DNA of 64,000 nucleotides from Cylindrodendrum hubeiense. Its lineage: Eukaryota; Ascomycota; Sordariomycetes; Hypocreales; Nectriaceae. The stretch is taken from contig JAANBB010000012.1 in NCBI GenBank assembly GCA_014621425.1, forward strand, positions 186,001 through 250,000, in the 5' to 3' direction. The notes beneath the pieces are model-generated. The model was not told where the DNA came from, did no database searches, and saw only the letters and a program-made list of their open reading frames with translations. The position numbers and the translations under genes were made by a program. Positions 33,196 to 44,581 of the stretch are shown here, one piece after another (position 1 is the stretch's first letter; each line of letters begins with the position of its first letter).

Positions 33196-35011
33196 TTAAA
33201 AAGTGGCAGTGTCTACCGGGAGTACGAGTGCAACAAGACCAATAGCGATGTAACAGCCGCATGAAACCCAGATTGGGGCAGAGCTGGTCACATCCGAAAA
33301 GGTGGCGATGAAGGGTGCACTGAGGGAGGACAGTCGACCAACTGCCATCATGAGACCAACACCCAATCCGCGATTCTCGACATTCAAAGCGAGTGGGGTG
33401 TATCTGTGATGGTCAGTTATGACAGTGATCTAATAATATGAGGGATTTTCACTTACGAGTAGATGATGGCGTAGAGTCCATTGAGAGCGAAATTGATCAT
33501 CGACGAAAATGCAAGATTCTGCCCTGCAGTTTTGACGGTAGTGAAGGCGCCAGAAAAAGCAGTACAAGCACAGGCCATGATGAACAGGGACCTCTTAGAT
33601 CGTAACCACTTCAGTGATACCATGTACATGGACACGAAGGGGCCAACGATTCCCACGACAGAGGAAACCGTCCAGTCACGGTATGTTGTATATGCGCTCG
33701 AGTCGCCCAGATCAGCTCCATGAGCAGCGAGATAGTAAGGCAAAAAGATCGTGTACAAGGGGTACCTGCATTATCTGTTAGTTCAAAGGCCATATTTGAG
33801 AAGGAAACCACGTACGCAATGCCAATAAGCATCCACATCAACGTCAAGCCAGCCATAAGGCGAAATTGCTTGGGCCCAGAGAAAAGTTTCGCAGCTCTTC
33901 GGACGTTGTCGCGAATAGACACGGTCTCGTTTTGAGTTTGTTCAGGTACCGGCATGAACTGGTCTTCGGACACAGTGTAGTCGGATCCATTTATAACGCT
34001 GATAGCATTGAGAACGTCAACAGCTTCAGAGACTCGTCCACACGAGATGAGCCATCTCGGAGACTCTTGCGACCTCAAGACGAACGAGCGAATGAGGGAC
34101 ATGATGAGGCATAGTCCTCCAAGTACAATGTACAAATATCTCCAGCCCATGTTGTCACTCTTGGAGCAATTTTCGGGAGTAGAGCCACTGGGACATCCAA
34201 AATTAACGAGCAGTGGCCATGCTTGTGAATGTTAGCACGTACAATTAACCTTGGCAATGGTTCAAGATGGCTCATGACTTACCAATGAGACCAGTGAAGG
34301 CATTTCCCATTCCCCAGACACCGGCGAGGCCTGGAAGCACGAAAGACCACCGTCTAGGGATGCTTTCGGCCAAGATTGCCAAGTCAATTGCCACTACAGG
34401 AACTGTCAGCATCAAAGCTCTAGCACTTTATGGTGAATCTGGAGAAGGCACAGATACGTACGGTTACCACCACCAAAGAGACCACAGATTGCCAGGAAAA
34501 CGTTGAGCGCAGCCCAATTCGGGGAGCTTGCGGCAATCATGGTGAAAATGGAGATGCCAAAGATGGAGGCTTGCCACACAAGCCTGCGTCCGATATTGTC
34601 TGCCAACCCGCCAAGAACGATAGCCCCGACAAGTAAACCGGCGTAGTTCGAAGCAGAAAGGAGGGTCGCGTACTTGGGGCCGAATTCCATGGCGGCCTGG
34701 GGAGTGACCAGACTAATGGAAACGAGAAGCATCTGATTGCGCAAGTGTCAGTGCCAAGTGCACAGGAATGTTTGTGACGCGTGACAAACCTGGTCGACGA
34801 GAAATCCGAAGCCGCAAGAGAAGGTGAGCTGCCACTGAAATTTGCCAAAGCCAATGGCCTCGATGGTTTCGTCGACAATGACATTGTTGGTGACGATATC
34901 GCCGTGAACATCTTGGACAGGGCTGATGCTGCCTTTGCCTTGGCTAGACACGCGCTCGATTGGTTTGGCCATGGAATCTCTTTTCTCGAGGTTGGATTCT
35001 TCAGATGCCAT
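33196..35011 (-). CDS. major facilitator superfamily transporter
   Basis: Six exons (35011..34790, 34732..34462, 34402..34283, 34221..33816, 33765..33457, 33403..33196) give 511 residues. The protein has a polar N-terminal tail of about 55 residues and then about twelve hydrophobic helices. LGGLADNIGRRLVW is the MFS loop 2-3 signature (G-x-x-x-D-x-x-G-R-R), and RSQESPRWLISCGRVSEA matches the central loop of sugar-porter and SV2/aromatic-acid-porter groups. The expected repeat in the second half, LKWLRSKRSLF, is also seen. It lies tail-to-tail with the Baeyer-Villiger gene and could move its substrate or product. The substrate is not readable from sequence. Confidence 0.9.
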
Positions 35012-35735
35012 TGCGTCGGTCGTTTGTTTGGATGATGGTTGAGGAATGTTAAGTGAACAGGGATGCAAAGGGTTACACTCAGGCAAGCCGAGAATAACTA
35101 TAGAGCCAATGAGGGATTCAACAACAGAGGGTGGATGCAGCAATCATATATATAGTATACTCTCGAGTGTACATTGTGATGTACATGCACGCCGAGTATG
35201 TCAACAGTCGGGCATTGCAACCGATAACGTCGTGGATTCTGAGTAGTCCAATGGTAATCTTGAAGGTCGATGGTTGTTCCCTGCCAATATGCCACCACCA
35301 TTCTGATGATATCTTGAGGCGCTAGCGCTCACGGGCCGGGTGTTCCGAGGACGAGGAGACGAAGCTGATAGCTGCTAGCGGAGCACTAATTCGCGGGGGC
35401 GGGGAGAGCCTAGCTGGCTCTGGACAATCATCACTGATAGCGCTGGAGATACGCAGATAGGCACACACAAGGACTAGGTCTAGACCATCCACTGATTGGG
35501 AGTTGCTCATGTGGTCCGGAGGCGGACCGTGTTGACCGTCTCTCGCCGTGCGGCCGTGATCCTCGGCAAGCGGACAGCACGGAGCATTCCCCGCCCTCAC
35601 CCACGAGACCCGGAAGACCACATTCTACGATATGGACGTATCTGCGTGCCAAAGTATGAAAGGTACGTGCACCGACTACTTTGGTTTGAAGATAGCCGAT
35701 TTGCACCGAGCAATTGGGCATCTAAACATCTGACA
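35012..35735. promoter_or_regulatory. divergent intergenic region (MFS transporter / cupin)
   Basis: About 0.7 kb lies between divergent genes. It is A+T-rich near 35140-35180 and GC-rich near 35330-35630. Overlapping frames on both strands at 35322-35730 have no recognisable features. Confidence 0.4.
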
Positions 35736-36430
35736 ATGGCGCAAACTGTTCAATGCTACTTCTTGAGCGGGACCAGTGATGTTCCGAATAACAGGTTACC
35801 CGTGCTTCACTATCGCAGTGTGCTACCTGAGCCACACACAGAAGAAACTGCGACGGAGTTTTTAACGTCAAATAAGTGGGAGAAACGGGTGCGTAGATGC
35901 ACTCCTTCGTCGCATGAATTGTATTGATCTTGTGTATCAGGGTGCTTGGGGCCACATTGGAATTCGCCATTTTCACCCGAATAGCCATGAATGTTATGGT
36001 GAGCCATTAGCATCCTATATCAATCCATTCTAGGCCTGTTTAGGCTGAAAATCTACAGGCATATTTCGAGGCCATTCAACGTTGCTTCTAGGTCAAATCT
36101 CACCCACTGAAGGAAAGGGTGTCGAAGTCAATGTCAAGGCTGGCGACGTCATCGTTCTACCCGCAGGTACCGCCCACTCCTCTCTTCGGAGTTCTCCCGA
36201 TTATCGCTACATAGGGGTTTACCCAAAGGTAATTGCATCGTCTCCTCAATGCTAAAAATACTAATGGTAAGTAGGGCTGTCCTCGATGGAGGAACGAGAC
36301 TGGTAAAAAGCCCGCAACCAATTTTACACAGGATATTAAGGACGTGGGAATGCCAGAGATGGACCCTGTCTATGGTTTGGATGGCCCGATGATGCAACTA
36401 TGGAGCAAACCTGTTCTTTCCAAGTTGTAA
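35736..36430 (+). CDS. small cupin-fold protein, YjlB-like
   Basis: Four exons (35736..35888, 35941..35998, 36059..36228, 36275..36430) give 178 residues. The ATG at 35736 begins MAQTVQCYFLSGTSDVPNNRLPVLHYR. The first cupin motif is GIRHFHPNSHECYGIFRG, carrying likely metal-binding His residues. The second is VKAGDVIVLPAGTAHSSL with another His. The layout and the closing DPVYGLDGPMMQLW resemble bacterial YjlB-type cupins, whose function is not established. It may be a small dioxygenase, isomerase or sugar-binding protein. No signal peptide is seen. Confidence 0.88.
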
Positions 36431-37425
36431 CGAGAGCAATTGTTCCCCAAGCCATGCAATGGCGGTTGAGCAGATAAGAAGGGGGAAGGCATGGAACTCT
36501 TCCTTCAATAGGTTCAAATGAGTTTAGCTTATCCATTGACGACTCAATAAAACCTTCTGCCACGCATCACGTCTAGACATGGCGGATCATCACTGCCGCG
36601 GGCGATCGCTCCGGCGCCCATCGCCCGGTGGATGTGTTAGCCCCAGCAAATCCATTTCGGAGCTAAAAATGGCATTGATTACAATAGGTTCAGGGATGCC
36701 GGGTATATCTGTTGACTTTCTTAGGTTTCAGCATGATGCTTACGCGATCCAGTCAGGTCTAAGGCTGGTCGGAATATCCGTTGACGTATATGATCCAATT
36801 ATGTGTAACTTGCTTGTGGTCTGAAACATCATACCTTCCCCTTCTGGAACCATCCTGGAAGAAAATGCCGTAAATGTAGGGAATAAGTCACGCGGGATCA
36901 CAGACACAGCTTATTTACCTATGGACTGGAACCTAGGCTGGGAGGATTCGCGGATTCTTGTTCAATGCCGTGTTTCCTCACCGACCTTCTGTGTCTGGTT
37001 AGCAGCGCTGAGCTCCCACAGCACTCTCATCATGCGTCGTTTCATGAACCAGTCGAAGTCGATCTCAATGAGACACTATTGGGGTGGCATCGGGTGATTT
37101 GTACTAAAGCTTACCTGGGCCACATCCCCGCAAGAAATACAGGATCTCGGTCCTTGCTGGGGTCAATCCTACCCGACCTTAACATCCATGTCAATGGCAA
37201 AGAACTGCTCACTGCTCAGCAATCCTTCATGAAGCAGGCAGCAGAATTCTTTATCCTAGTCAACCAAAAAATTACAATCCTCCGTGAAGCAGGCAATAGA
37301 CTTACTCACGCCAGTTACTGAAAGAATAACAGGTTTCCGAGGGGTTTAAATAGCCGTTACTGCCTGTCATCTTAACTTCTGGTATTACGGCACAACCGCA
37401 CCACATCCATTCAAGACCTATAAAA
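36431..37425. other. 1 kb without a firmly supported gene
   Basis: A 118-codon plus-strand frame at 36965-37321 is the longest reading here. It has no intron signals at its edges and no recognised domain, so I leave it uncalled. The last 100 bp are the leader of the secreted protein gene. Confidence 0.35.
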
Positions 37426-38628
37426 ATGACCTTCCTTCTTAGACTTGCAGTCCTTGCGACTGCCGTTTTAGCCACCGAGGTTGATGTTGTTTGGCGACAC
37501 GAAAAGTCCTCTGGCCTTACCTCCCTTAGTGTTTTCAGCTCTACGCATGGATCGCTCATTTCAGAGACATGCGGCAGCATCATCACCGCCGACGTTCCCA
37601 TCGACTTTTCGGACCTAGACGACGACGGCTCTGGAACGTTTACTGTGGGTCGCACAAAGTACACTGCTCACAGTAACCCGGAGAAGTCCGGCGGTCCTGC
37701 GTGCTCCAAGAAGTACAACGGGGAAGTTGCCTTGCTCCAGTGCGCTGGTGTCGATTGGGCTGCCAAGAACATTTCGACAACTGCCGTTACTGGTTGCTTT
37801 CAATATGATGACTCGGATATTACCTTTGCTCATCTCGAGGGGCGTAAACCAGCTGTGAAGCGACAGGAGAAGCGCCAGATCTGCCACGCCGACTACGGAA
37901 CGAGGCTGGTGGGTGACGGTATGTTGCAGTTACTTTGATTCAAGTGCAATATTCTACGATGCTTCTATTTATCGTCGCTTTGATTCGTCTCCAGCAACCA
38001 TGTACTGACGTCTACGAATAGGTGATCCGCACCAAAACTTCTATCACAAGCAACTTTCGGTGCGTACTCATTCATATTTAATAATCTCTACCCGTACCCA
38101 TGTTCTAAAAACGGTTACTTGTATCACCAGGATTGGATCTGGACGACACGTTGTTCGATCGTATAATAACAAATGAACAGGAAGTAATTTCATGCGGTAG
38201 TGGAGACTCGTGCTCTGTCGGTCAGTCAAATTCCGAGTCTTTCACTATTGGATGGAGTGCAGGAGGTTCTGCATCCGGCTGGATCACAGGCGGGTTCTCC
38301 GTCACCAAGACTTGGACCACCGGAAACACCTACACTTGCAGTGGAGGGGAGGGGGAAACAATTTGCATCTGGTACAACACTGCTCATACCGCTTGTAAGT
38401 TCCTGTGCCCTCAAAATGATCGCCCATCTAACTATTTTACAAGACACGGTAGAGAATGTCATGTCGGACACGTGTGGCCATAACGGTATAACAGTACAGT
38501 CCGACCCATTTATCATATGGTCGCCTAACGAGGCGAACCGTGGTGGTGGCTACTATTGTGTTGTCGGGACTTGTCGTGCTCAGGGAGATGCGTACTGGGA
38601 CTACAGCGGTCGTGAAGGTGGCCCTTGA
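37426..38628 (+). CDS. secreted, Kex2-type processed protein of unknown function
   Basis: Four exons (37426..37918, 38022..38059, 38181..38394, 38444..38628) close in phase and give 309 residues. A clear signal peptide (MTFLLRLAVLATAVLATE) precedes a pro-region of about 125 residues. That ends in KRQEKRQICHADYG, two dibasic Lys-Arg sites of the kind cut by Kex2. Cleavage would release a mature chain of about 160 residues starting with Gln. The mature part has several Cys residues (ICHAD, SCGSGDSCSVG, YTCSGG, TICIW, DTCG, YYCVVGTCR). It also has a central Gly/Ser/Trp-rich segment, FTIGWSAGGSASGWITGGFS, and ends in WDYSGREGGP. I do not recognise the family. The structure suggests a small disulfide-rich extracellular protein; no activity can be assigned. 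Confidence 0.8.
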
Positions 38629-38829
38629 GATTTTGGTGATTAACAAGCGATACTAGACTAAGTGGATGTGAATTTCTTTTACTTAATTGATCGTCTCCTA
38701 GAAAGATCAGGGTATAGAGAAATTTTACATCTTGTTGTATTTCTGGGCCTGGCAACTCAAGCCAAAATAGCGATTGTTCAGTGCACATGGCTCAGAAGCT
38801 ATTATCTAATTTGAGATGCGAACATGGAA

Positions 38830-39200
38830 CCAGGCTCTTTTGGACCCGGGCTTTAAGCTCGTTTTACATCCAATAATTGTCTTGGTTCTGAAAGAGAGAC
38901 CTACTCACCATAGCGGGCCATGGTGAAATTAGCTCCGTCAAAGTTCTAATGAGTGTTCCACGATCCTGCCATTGGGTATTTAGTTTCCCAGCACTTGGCG
39001 CATCTTCCAGCAGCAACAAAGATACCGGGTTTGACTGCCTTATAGTCGGCTACACTTCCATCAAGGTTTACCTTCGTAACGTACTTATCCATGATATGGG
39101 GTCGACTGGGTGGCCCACCATCAATTCGCCGGGCAATTGAAGATACGGAACGGGAGCGTTCGGGTGAACATACCCATATCCATTAGTGAAAGTGTTACAG
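38830..39200 (-). pseudogene. relic of an unrecognised protein gene
   Basis: Three minus-strand blocks read as protein but do not connect. YGYVHPNAPVPYLQLPGELM lies at about 39175-39115. Then, after a frame change, MDKYVTKVNLDGSVADYKAV and a following KPGIFVAAG lie at about 39092-39010. After a stop, NFDGANFTMARYG lies at about 38945-38905. A GTGAGT donor follows the last block, so introns may explain part of this. No start codon or 5' part was found before the permease stop. It is most likely a truncated, decaying gene; the family is unknown. Confidence 0.35.
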
Positions 39201-39267
39201 ACAATTCAGTTGAGTCTTAAAATCTTGTGATTCGAATCTAAACAAGGTAAAATTTCAGGTGGCAAAT

Positions 39268-41066
39268 CTAAGCATCGATATCCATCTTCGCTTTGCCCCG
39301 CAGGCCGACCATCTGACCCATTTCGGTCCAGAATCCCACCACAGGCGCCGTAACAGAATCTTCGTAAGCCTCAATGATAGGCCGTTCCCAAACAAGATCA
39401 ACGTCGGCGGGCTTGATGTAGCGCGTCTTCTTGATAATCTTCCATCCAAAGAACAGGCAAGGGGCCAAGAGCTGCATGGTGTAGTTGGCGAAGAAGTTGG
39501 AGACGCTCCAGGGAGTGAAGGAGCTGTATCCGAAGCAGAAGAGAATAATCGTCTGGGCGGTGAGAGCAATATAGGCAGAATAAGGCTGGAAATAGCCGTA
39601 ATAGGGCCTGGTCTTTCGGTCCACGCCCTGGACCTGACACGCCTTATAGTAGTTCAGGAAGGTGACCGACATAATAACGTAGGTAATAAGACCTCCACCT
39701 GTGATGATAGTCGTCAACCAGCCCAAAACTGTGGCCGAGCCGCTGCCGACCTGCAGGAAGGAGAGCATGGGGAAGATCATGACCACACAGAAACAGTAGA
39801 TCGGAACACCTTTGCGGTTGCAGTAGCGTAGGAACCGAGGAGCTCGGCCCTCGAGAGCCAATCCGTATAGTGTGCGAGTAGCGCAGTAGGTGTAAGTGTT
39901 TCCGGCCGAGAAGATGGATGTGAGGATCAAGGCGTTAACAATGTGTGGTAGTACTTTGATGCCCATGATTTCCATCGCGATGACGTATGGCGAGGCGGCG
40001 GCAGTGCTACCACTGCCGAGGATTTCGTTGTTGTAAGGGACAACGATTCCGACAGCCAGCGCACCGACAATGAAGAAAATGCAGAATCGATAGTAAACCG
40101 TCTTAAAGGCTGACTTGATGTAGATGCTCGGGCGTTCAGCTTCGGCAGCCACCATGGAGATGTACTCAGGGCCGACGACCGTGAAAGCAGCGCTCCAAAG
40201 GGTAGCGAGGAAGCCTTCAAATCGACCAAGGTCGCCTGTAGTAATGTACTCTGCAAATGCTCCTGGACTGGACCAGTGTCGAAAGCCGTAAGCATCGTGC
40301 TGAGGGTTGCCGCCAACCATGGTAACGAAGGTAAATGCGAAGAGAATGAAGATCAGGATGAGTTTTCCTCCAGAGAGCCAAAACTCGGCTTCTCCGTAGA
40401 AACGCACTGCGAGGATGTTTATCAATCTGTACACGTCTGAATTAGTACATAGTTCACCGTGGGAGAACGCGATTGAGTTGTAAGTGCAGCGATACTGCGC
40501 AAAACAATCACGATAGCGGGTCAATTCGCCAAAGATCAAGGTTCTTACCCATAGCAAATAATAACAGCAGCGCAAATGCCAGCCGTAGGCCCAGGTTTTA
40601 TCACGTCTTCATTCCAAAACGATAAAACCAGGTTCAAAGCAGTAATCTCAAATGGGATGCAAATGGCTTCGTAGATGAAGAAATTCCAGCCAGCAAGGAA
40701 GCCGAACGCGTCGTCGACCCAGTAGCCTGCCAGACGGACAAAGCCACCAGCAACGGGCATGTAGGTATTCATTTCGGCGATCGAGTTATTCACAAGGCCG
40801 AGAATCACAGAGTAAAATGCGTAAGCGATGAAGAGGCTGCCGGGGCCACCCTTGGCGAGAGCACCACCAATGCTGATGAAAAGTGCTGTTCCAATGGAGC
40901 CACCAGCTGCGATGAGTTGGATCTGGCGGTTACCGAGACGGCGATGCAGGCCGCCCGAGTCGGCCATGGTGTGCTCCATTTGCATGCCATCCCCATCGCG
41001 AATGCTACTCGCTTCGACTGACCGAGAAGCCTCGAGCCCGGAGCTCTTCTTTTCGTCCGACGCCAT
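39268..41066 (-). CDS. amino acid permease (APC superfamily, fungal AAT/YAT type)
   Basis: Exons 41066..40549 and 40436 region to stop (second exon begins at 40426) join over a 122-nt intron and give 558 residues with about twelve membrane helices. After a polar N-terminal tail comes HRRLGNRQIQLIAAGGSIGTALFISIGGAL, the highly conserved first-helix signature of fungal amino-acid permeases. PVAGGFVRLAGYWVDDAFGFLAGWNFF is helix 3. SIFSAGNTYTYCATRTLYGLALEGRAPRFL is the usual loop before helix 9. It imports amino acids across the plasma membrane by proton symport; specificity is not readable. The N-terminal tail has Lys and Ser/Asp-rich stretches like those used for ubiquitin-controlled turnover. 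Confidence 0.93.
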
Positions 41067-44000
41067 CTTGGTCGAGTAGAAGGTGCTAGATTTGTCGAAC
41101 CATGCAGTAAAGTCAGGTCGAATATTTCGGATGAGGTCAGTTAGCTCAGGCCGATCAAGACGATCAGCGCAGTAGAAATGAATTGACGGAAGAGTGGGGG
41201 GTCAAGAGCTAGGATTGGGAGGTGGAGATAGATGAAAGGAAAAAGAAAGCAATAGGCAAAGCTATTTATTACATTTGGCCACTGGCAGGGAGAGACATCC
41301 AAGCCTGTCTCGGTCGAGTGCGGTTTATCTTCACAATCACTAGAGCCCCTTGTAGATAGCGATCGCCAGTGACGCGGACTGAAGGATAAGCGCTACCCCG
41401 GGCGCAAGTGGTCTAAGATACGAGCGATAACGCGTAGTTCATGCATGTCCCACGTACGGGATTTCCGACGCCAACAATGTGCTTGGTTGAGTAGCCTCCA
41501 ATGCCTTGCTACTCAAGCTTTTGTGCTAGCCTCATGCAGTTCGCAGCCTATAATATGCTAGATCAAAGCAGCACTACTCTGACGGCGTTGGGTCAGCCCC
41601 GTTCCTTGATCATCTAGAGCTGCTTCCCCGGCCTGCCCGCGAATCTTGGCTTGCGCTGGGGTGCTGGAGGTTCCGTCACCCCCCGGGAACCTTGCCTCCT
41701 TTTGGGTTAGGTCGAATCCTATTACCCAGATTGTCAATGCACCGGACCTTCTGGGCCTTCGATGCCCTGACTCGAACACAAGGTGGCGGGGGAGGAGATA
41801 AATGTGGCGAGGCTTGGACCGATAAGGAAAGGGAGGCTGTGGGAGGCGTGAGATTGAGCTGGATATGTGACAAACGATATCTTATCCGGGAATACGCATT
41901 GGAGAGCCGCAACAGGCAGGGGGGTTGCCAGTGTCCATCCCAGCAATATGAATCTTGGCACACGTTTAGGTATAAGCAGCACTGTCGCTTCTCGCGATTC
42001 AGTAGGAGAATAGGTCGAAATATTGGAGGCAGTATCTTGTGATGATGCTTCTCAGCTAATCTTCAGCTCCCCAACGGCCGTGCCTCGACGGGCGTATTTG
42101 ATGACACCCAACAGATAAACCATCTCTAAGTTGTAGCCTACGGGCGGGGAGCTCAAGCTCTAGACCCGCAGGATTGTGGAGTCAGGTGAAGTTGGAGCCC
42201 GGTGAACCTATGAGGAAGCCATGATTTCCGATATTACTCCGCTGTCTGGTGGGATATGGGCCGAGACTCATATTCCATATCTCTTCCAGATTTCTGGATT
42301 TGGACAGAATGGCCGAACCCTTTGCGCGCGATAAGGCGTCTTCCTGGACTATATACACAATTGATGTGTAGGTGACCGATACAATGGGTTCGATGTGGCT
42401 AAGACGTCCCGTTCTTTCGACCACGAATAGGACAATGATGTCTACAATCTCTCACATGTGCGAGATAAGCGGAAATTGATGCAATACCGCACCATCTCTG
42501 CACACATCTTCTATGTAGGCTCTATTTGGCTACAGTTCACAAAATACACCTTATCGCGCCTGACGTGATTTCTGACCATTTTCGTGGCAACCACACAAGA
42601 AAGAGTTGACAAGAGTCTCGGTGCGAGTCTGGAATATAGTGTGGAGCGGTCCAGATTATCAGCCAGGGGGAATCGAGCTCAGATTAGATAACGTCTAGCC
42701 TATGGCAATGCTTGCGGTTATTGCCACTTGCAGGGAAACCCCTCCATATTGATCTTGTCGGGCAAGGTGTCCTGGTGCTTTCCTCGATGCATAATAACCA
42801 TCCCCTTACCGAGATATGCACGAGGGTCCATAGTCCATTTCGCATTATTACAGTTCGAAATCGACCATCAGGATTACAATTTTAACTACCCTACCTCCTG
42901 ATTTATTCGGCATCTGTGAGGCAATCATTCCTTTTCTCCTTGAATTCTTCTTCTTTTGGTTAGTTCAACCATGGGGGTAAATAAGTAGAACAAACCGCTA
43001 TAGTACACTGACCGCCAACTGAGGTAATTTTCCGCTTTCACCTTTGTGGGGTGAGCAGATACATTGCCAGCAAACAGAGTATGATCAAGTATTCCTTAGA
43101 GGAACTATGAGTACGCTGCCCGCGATGCGCGGTTCGACGTTAATTTATCGAGGCTTGCAACAAAGTGAATCTGTTTGAAAGGTTCGTCGTAACCAAATGA
43201 CGCCCATTGCAAATACAATTGGGAGTGAGTATTCTGATACAAAAACATCTTAAAGGTTTTCAAAAGCAATACAGGGTGGCGGTTTGGTGTACGAGAGACT
43301 ATAAACCTTGGCGACCTACCTAAATGACAGATTGGTAGTGACCGTAGTGGCGATGCATCCGTAACATGAAGGAGGGTAAATTCACTACAAACGGCATCGC
43401 CTAATAAAACCATTCACGTAAAAATGGACTAAAAGTACAAAGGATTGATCATAGCTGATAATGGCTATGATGATGAAGGGGAACAGTCTTTTTTTGCTAT
43501 ACTTAAAGCTTTCTCCATTAGTCTCAATATCTTTACACCATGGCTAAAACCACGACACCAAGTCACTTGCCAACACAATTCAATCTCTATTTCGCTAGCA
43601 CAATCTCTTCCTTACTCCACCACCTTTTCGCATTTCAGCAATCCTTGGCTCTCTCAACCACTCTTTACAACTATTTATATTTACAAGCTCTCATTCATAT
43701 TGAAATGGGTACGAAAGCACACTAGGCGATACCAACTACACCCACCAGCCGCAAAATTGCAAGCTTTAGGGTAGCAGAATTGATCTTGACCAACATTCAG
43801 GTATTGGAACCACAACCACATCAATCGCGTAAGCAATTGACAATCCGAATGCGAAGAGTATATGATCATATGGTAAGAAATAGGATCGTCAAAGAAAAGG
43901 GAAAATTCACTGAGAATTAAAGGCTGTGATACCAGCTGGGCTGGGCTTTCGAAAGTAGAGAAAGCTGCAGGTACAGGGTATGATGCAAAGTCTGAAAAAG

Positions 44001-44581
44001 ATGCCATGTAAAAGAGAGAGTCCGGCAGCGCCTTAAATACCCCTAGTAACTCTCTGAGCTCATGCTTCGCCCCTGGACAGCAAGTCATATCCACCCACTG
44101 ATATCTTGGGTAGGACTTCCACAAATTTGGAAAGTAAAGTCAATGTAGATTGAATATAGCTTTTCAAGGCCTAAGCATCTACCTTGACGATAGCGACCAG
44201 TAACGCAATCCGATCTAGGCAACATGGGCTTAGGGTATGGGCTGTCTTGACAACACCAGTATTTCATTGGAACCATTTATTTCCACTATGTTGGATTGAA
44301 CACGAATTTGCATAATCCTTTATTCTGATAGTTAGAAAGGGCGGGAGGGTAACATAAAAGCTCCTCTCGAGTAAAGCAGGGTCAGAGGCATCCTACATTA
44401 ATATCATCAAGAGATTCAGGATCAACATTTAATTGAGCCTAAATCGCTTGATCGAATGTGATCACGAAGAATCTATCACATGGCAAAAAAAGCTGCACCA
44501 TTTAATTCGTCTCTGGGATAGCATTGTATGATGCATTGCCCTCATATATTGTAGGAGCATAGCTATCTCAGCAATAATTCA
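41067..44581. other. 3.5 kb without a supported gene
   Basis: Many short frames overlap here on both strands; the longest are at 41692-42042 and 43681-44124. None shows a domain, signal peptide or plausible intron partners. The first 300 bp are the promoter of the permease. I see no tRNA-like fold and no clear repeat. Confidence 0.4.

Noticed and set aside
36965..37321. 118-codon plus-strand frame
   Set aside because: No domain, no clear signal peptide, no splice signals and no good promoter; open length alone is not enough in this base composition.
43681..44124. 147-codon minus-strand frame
   Set aside because: Composition looks random (many Tyr, Cys, Trp clusters, no motif) and an opposite-strand frame overlaps it; nothing ties it to a family.
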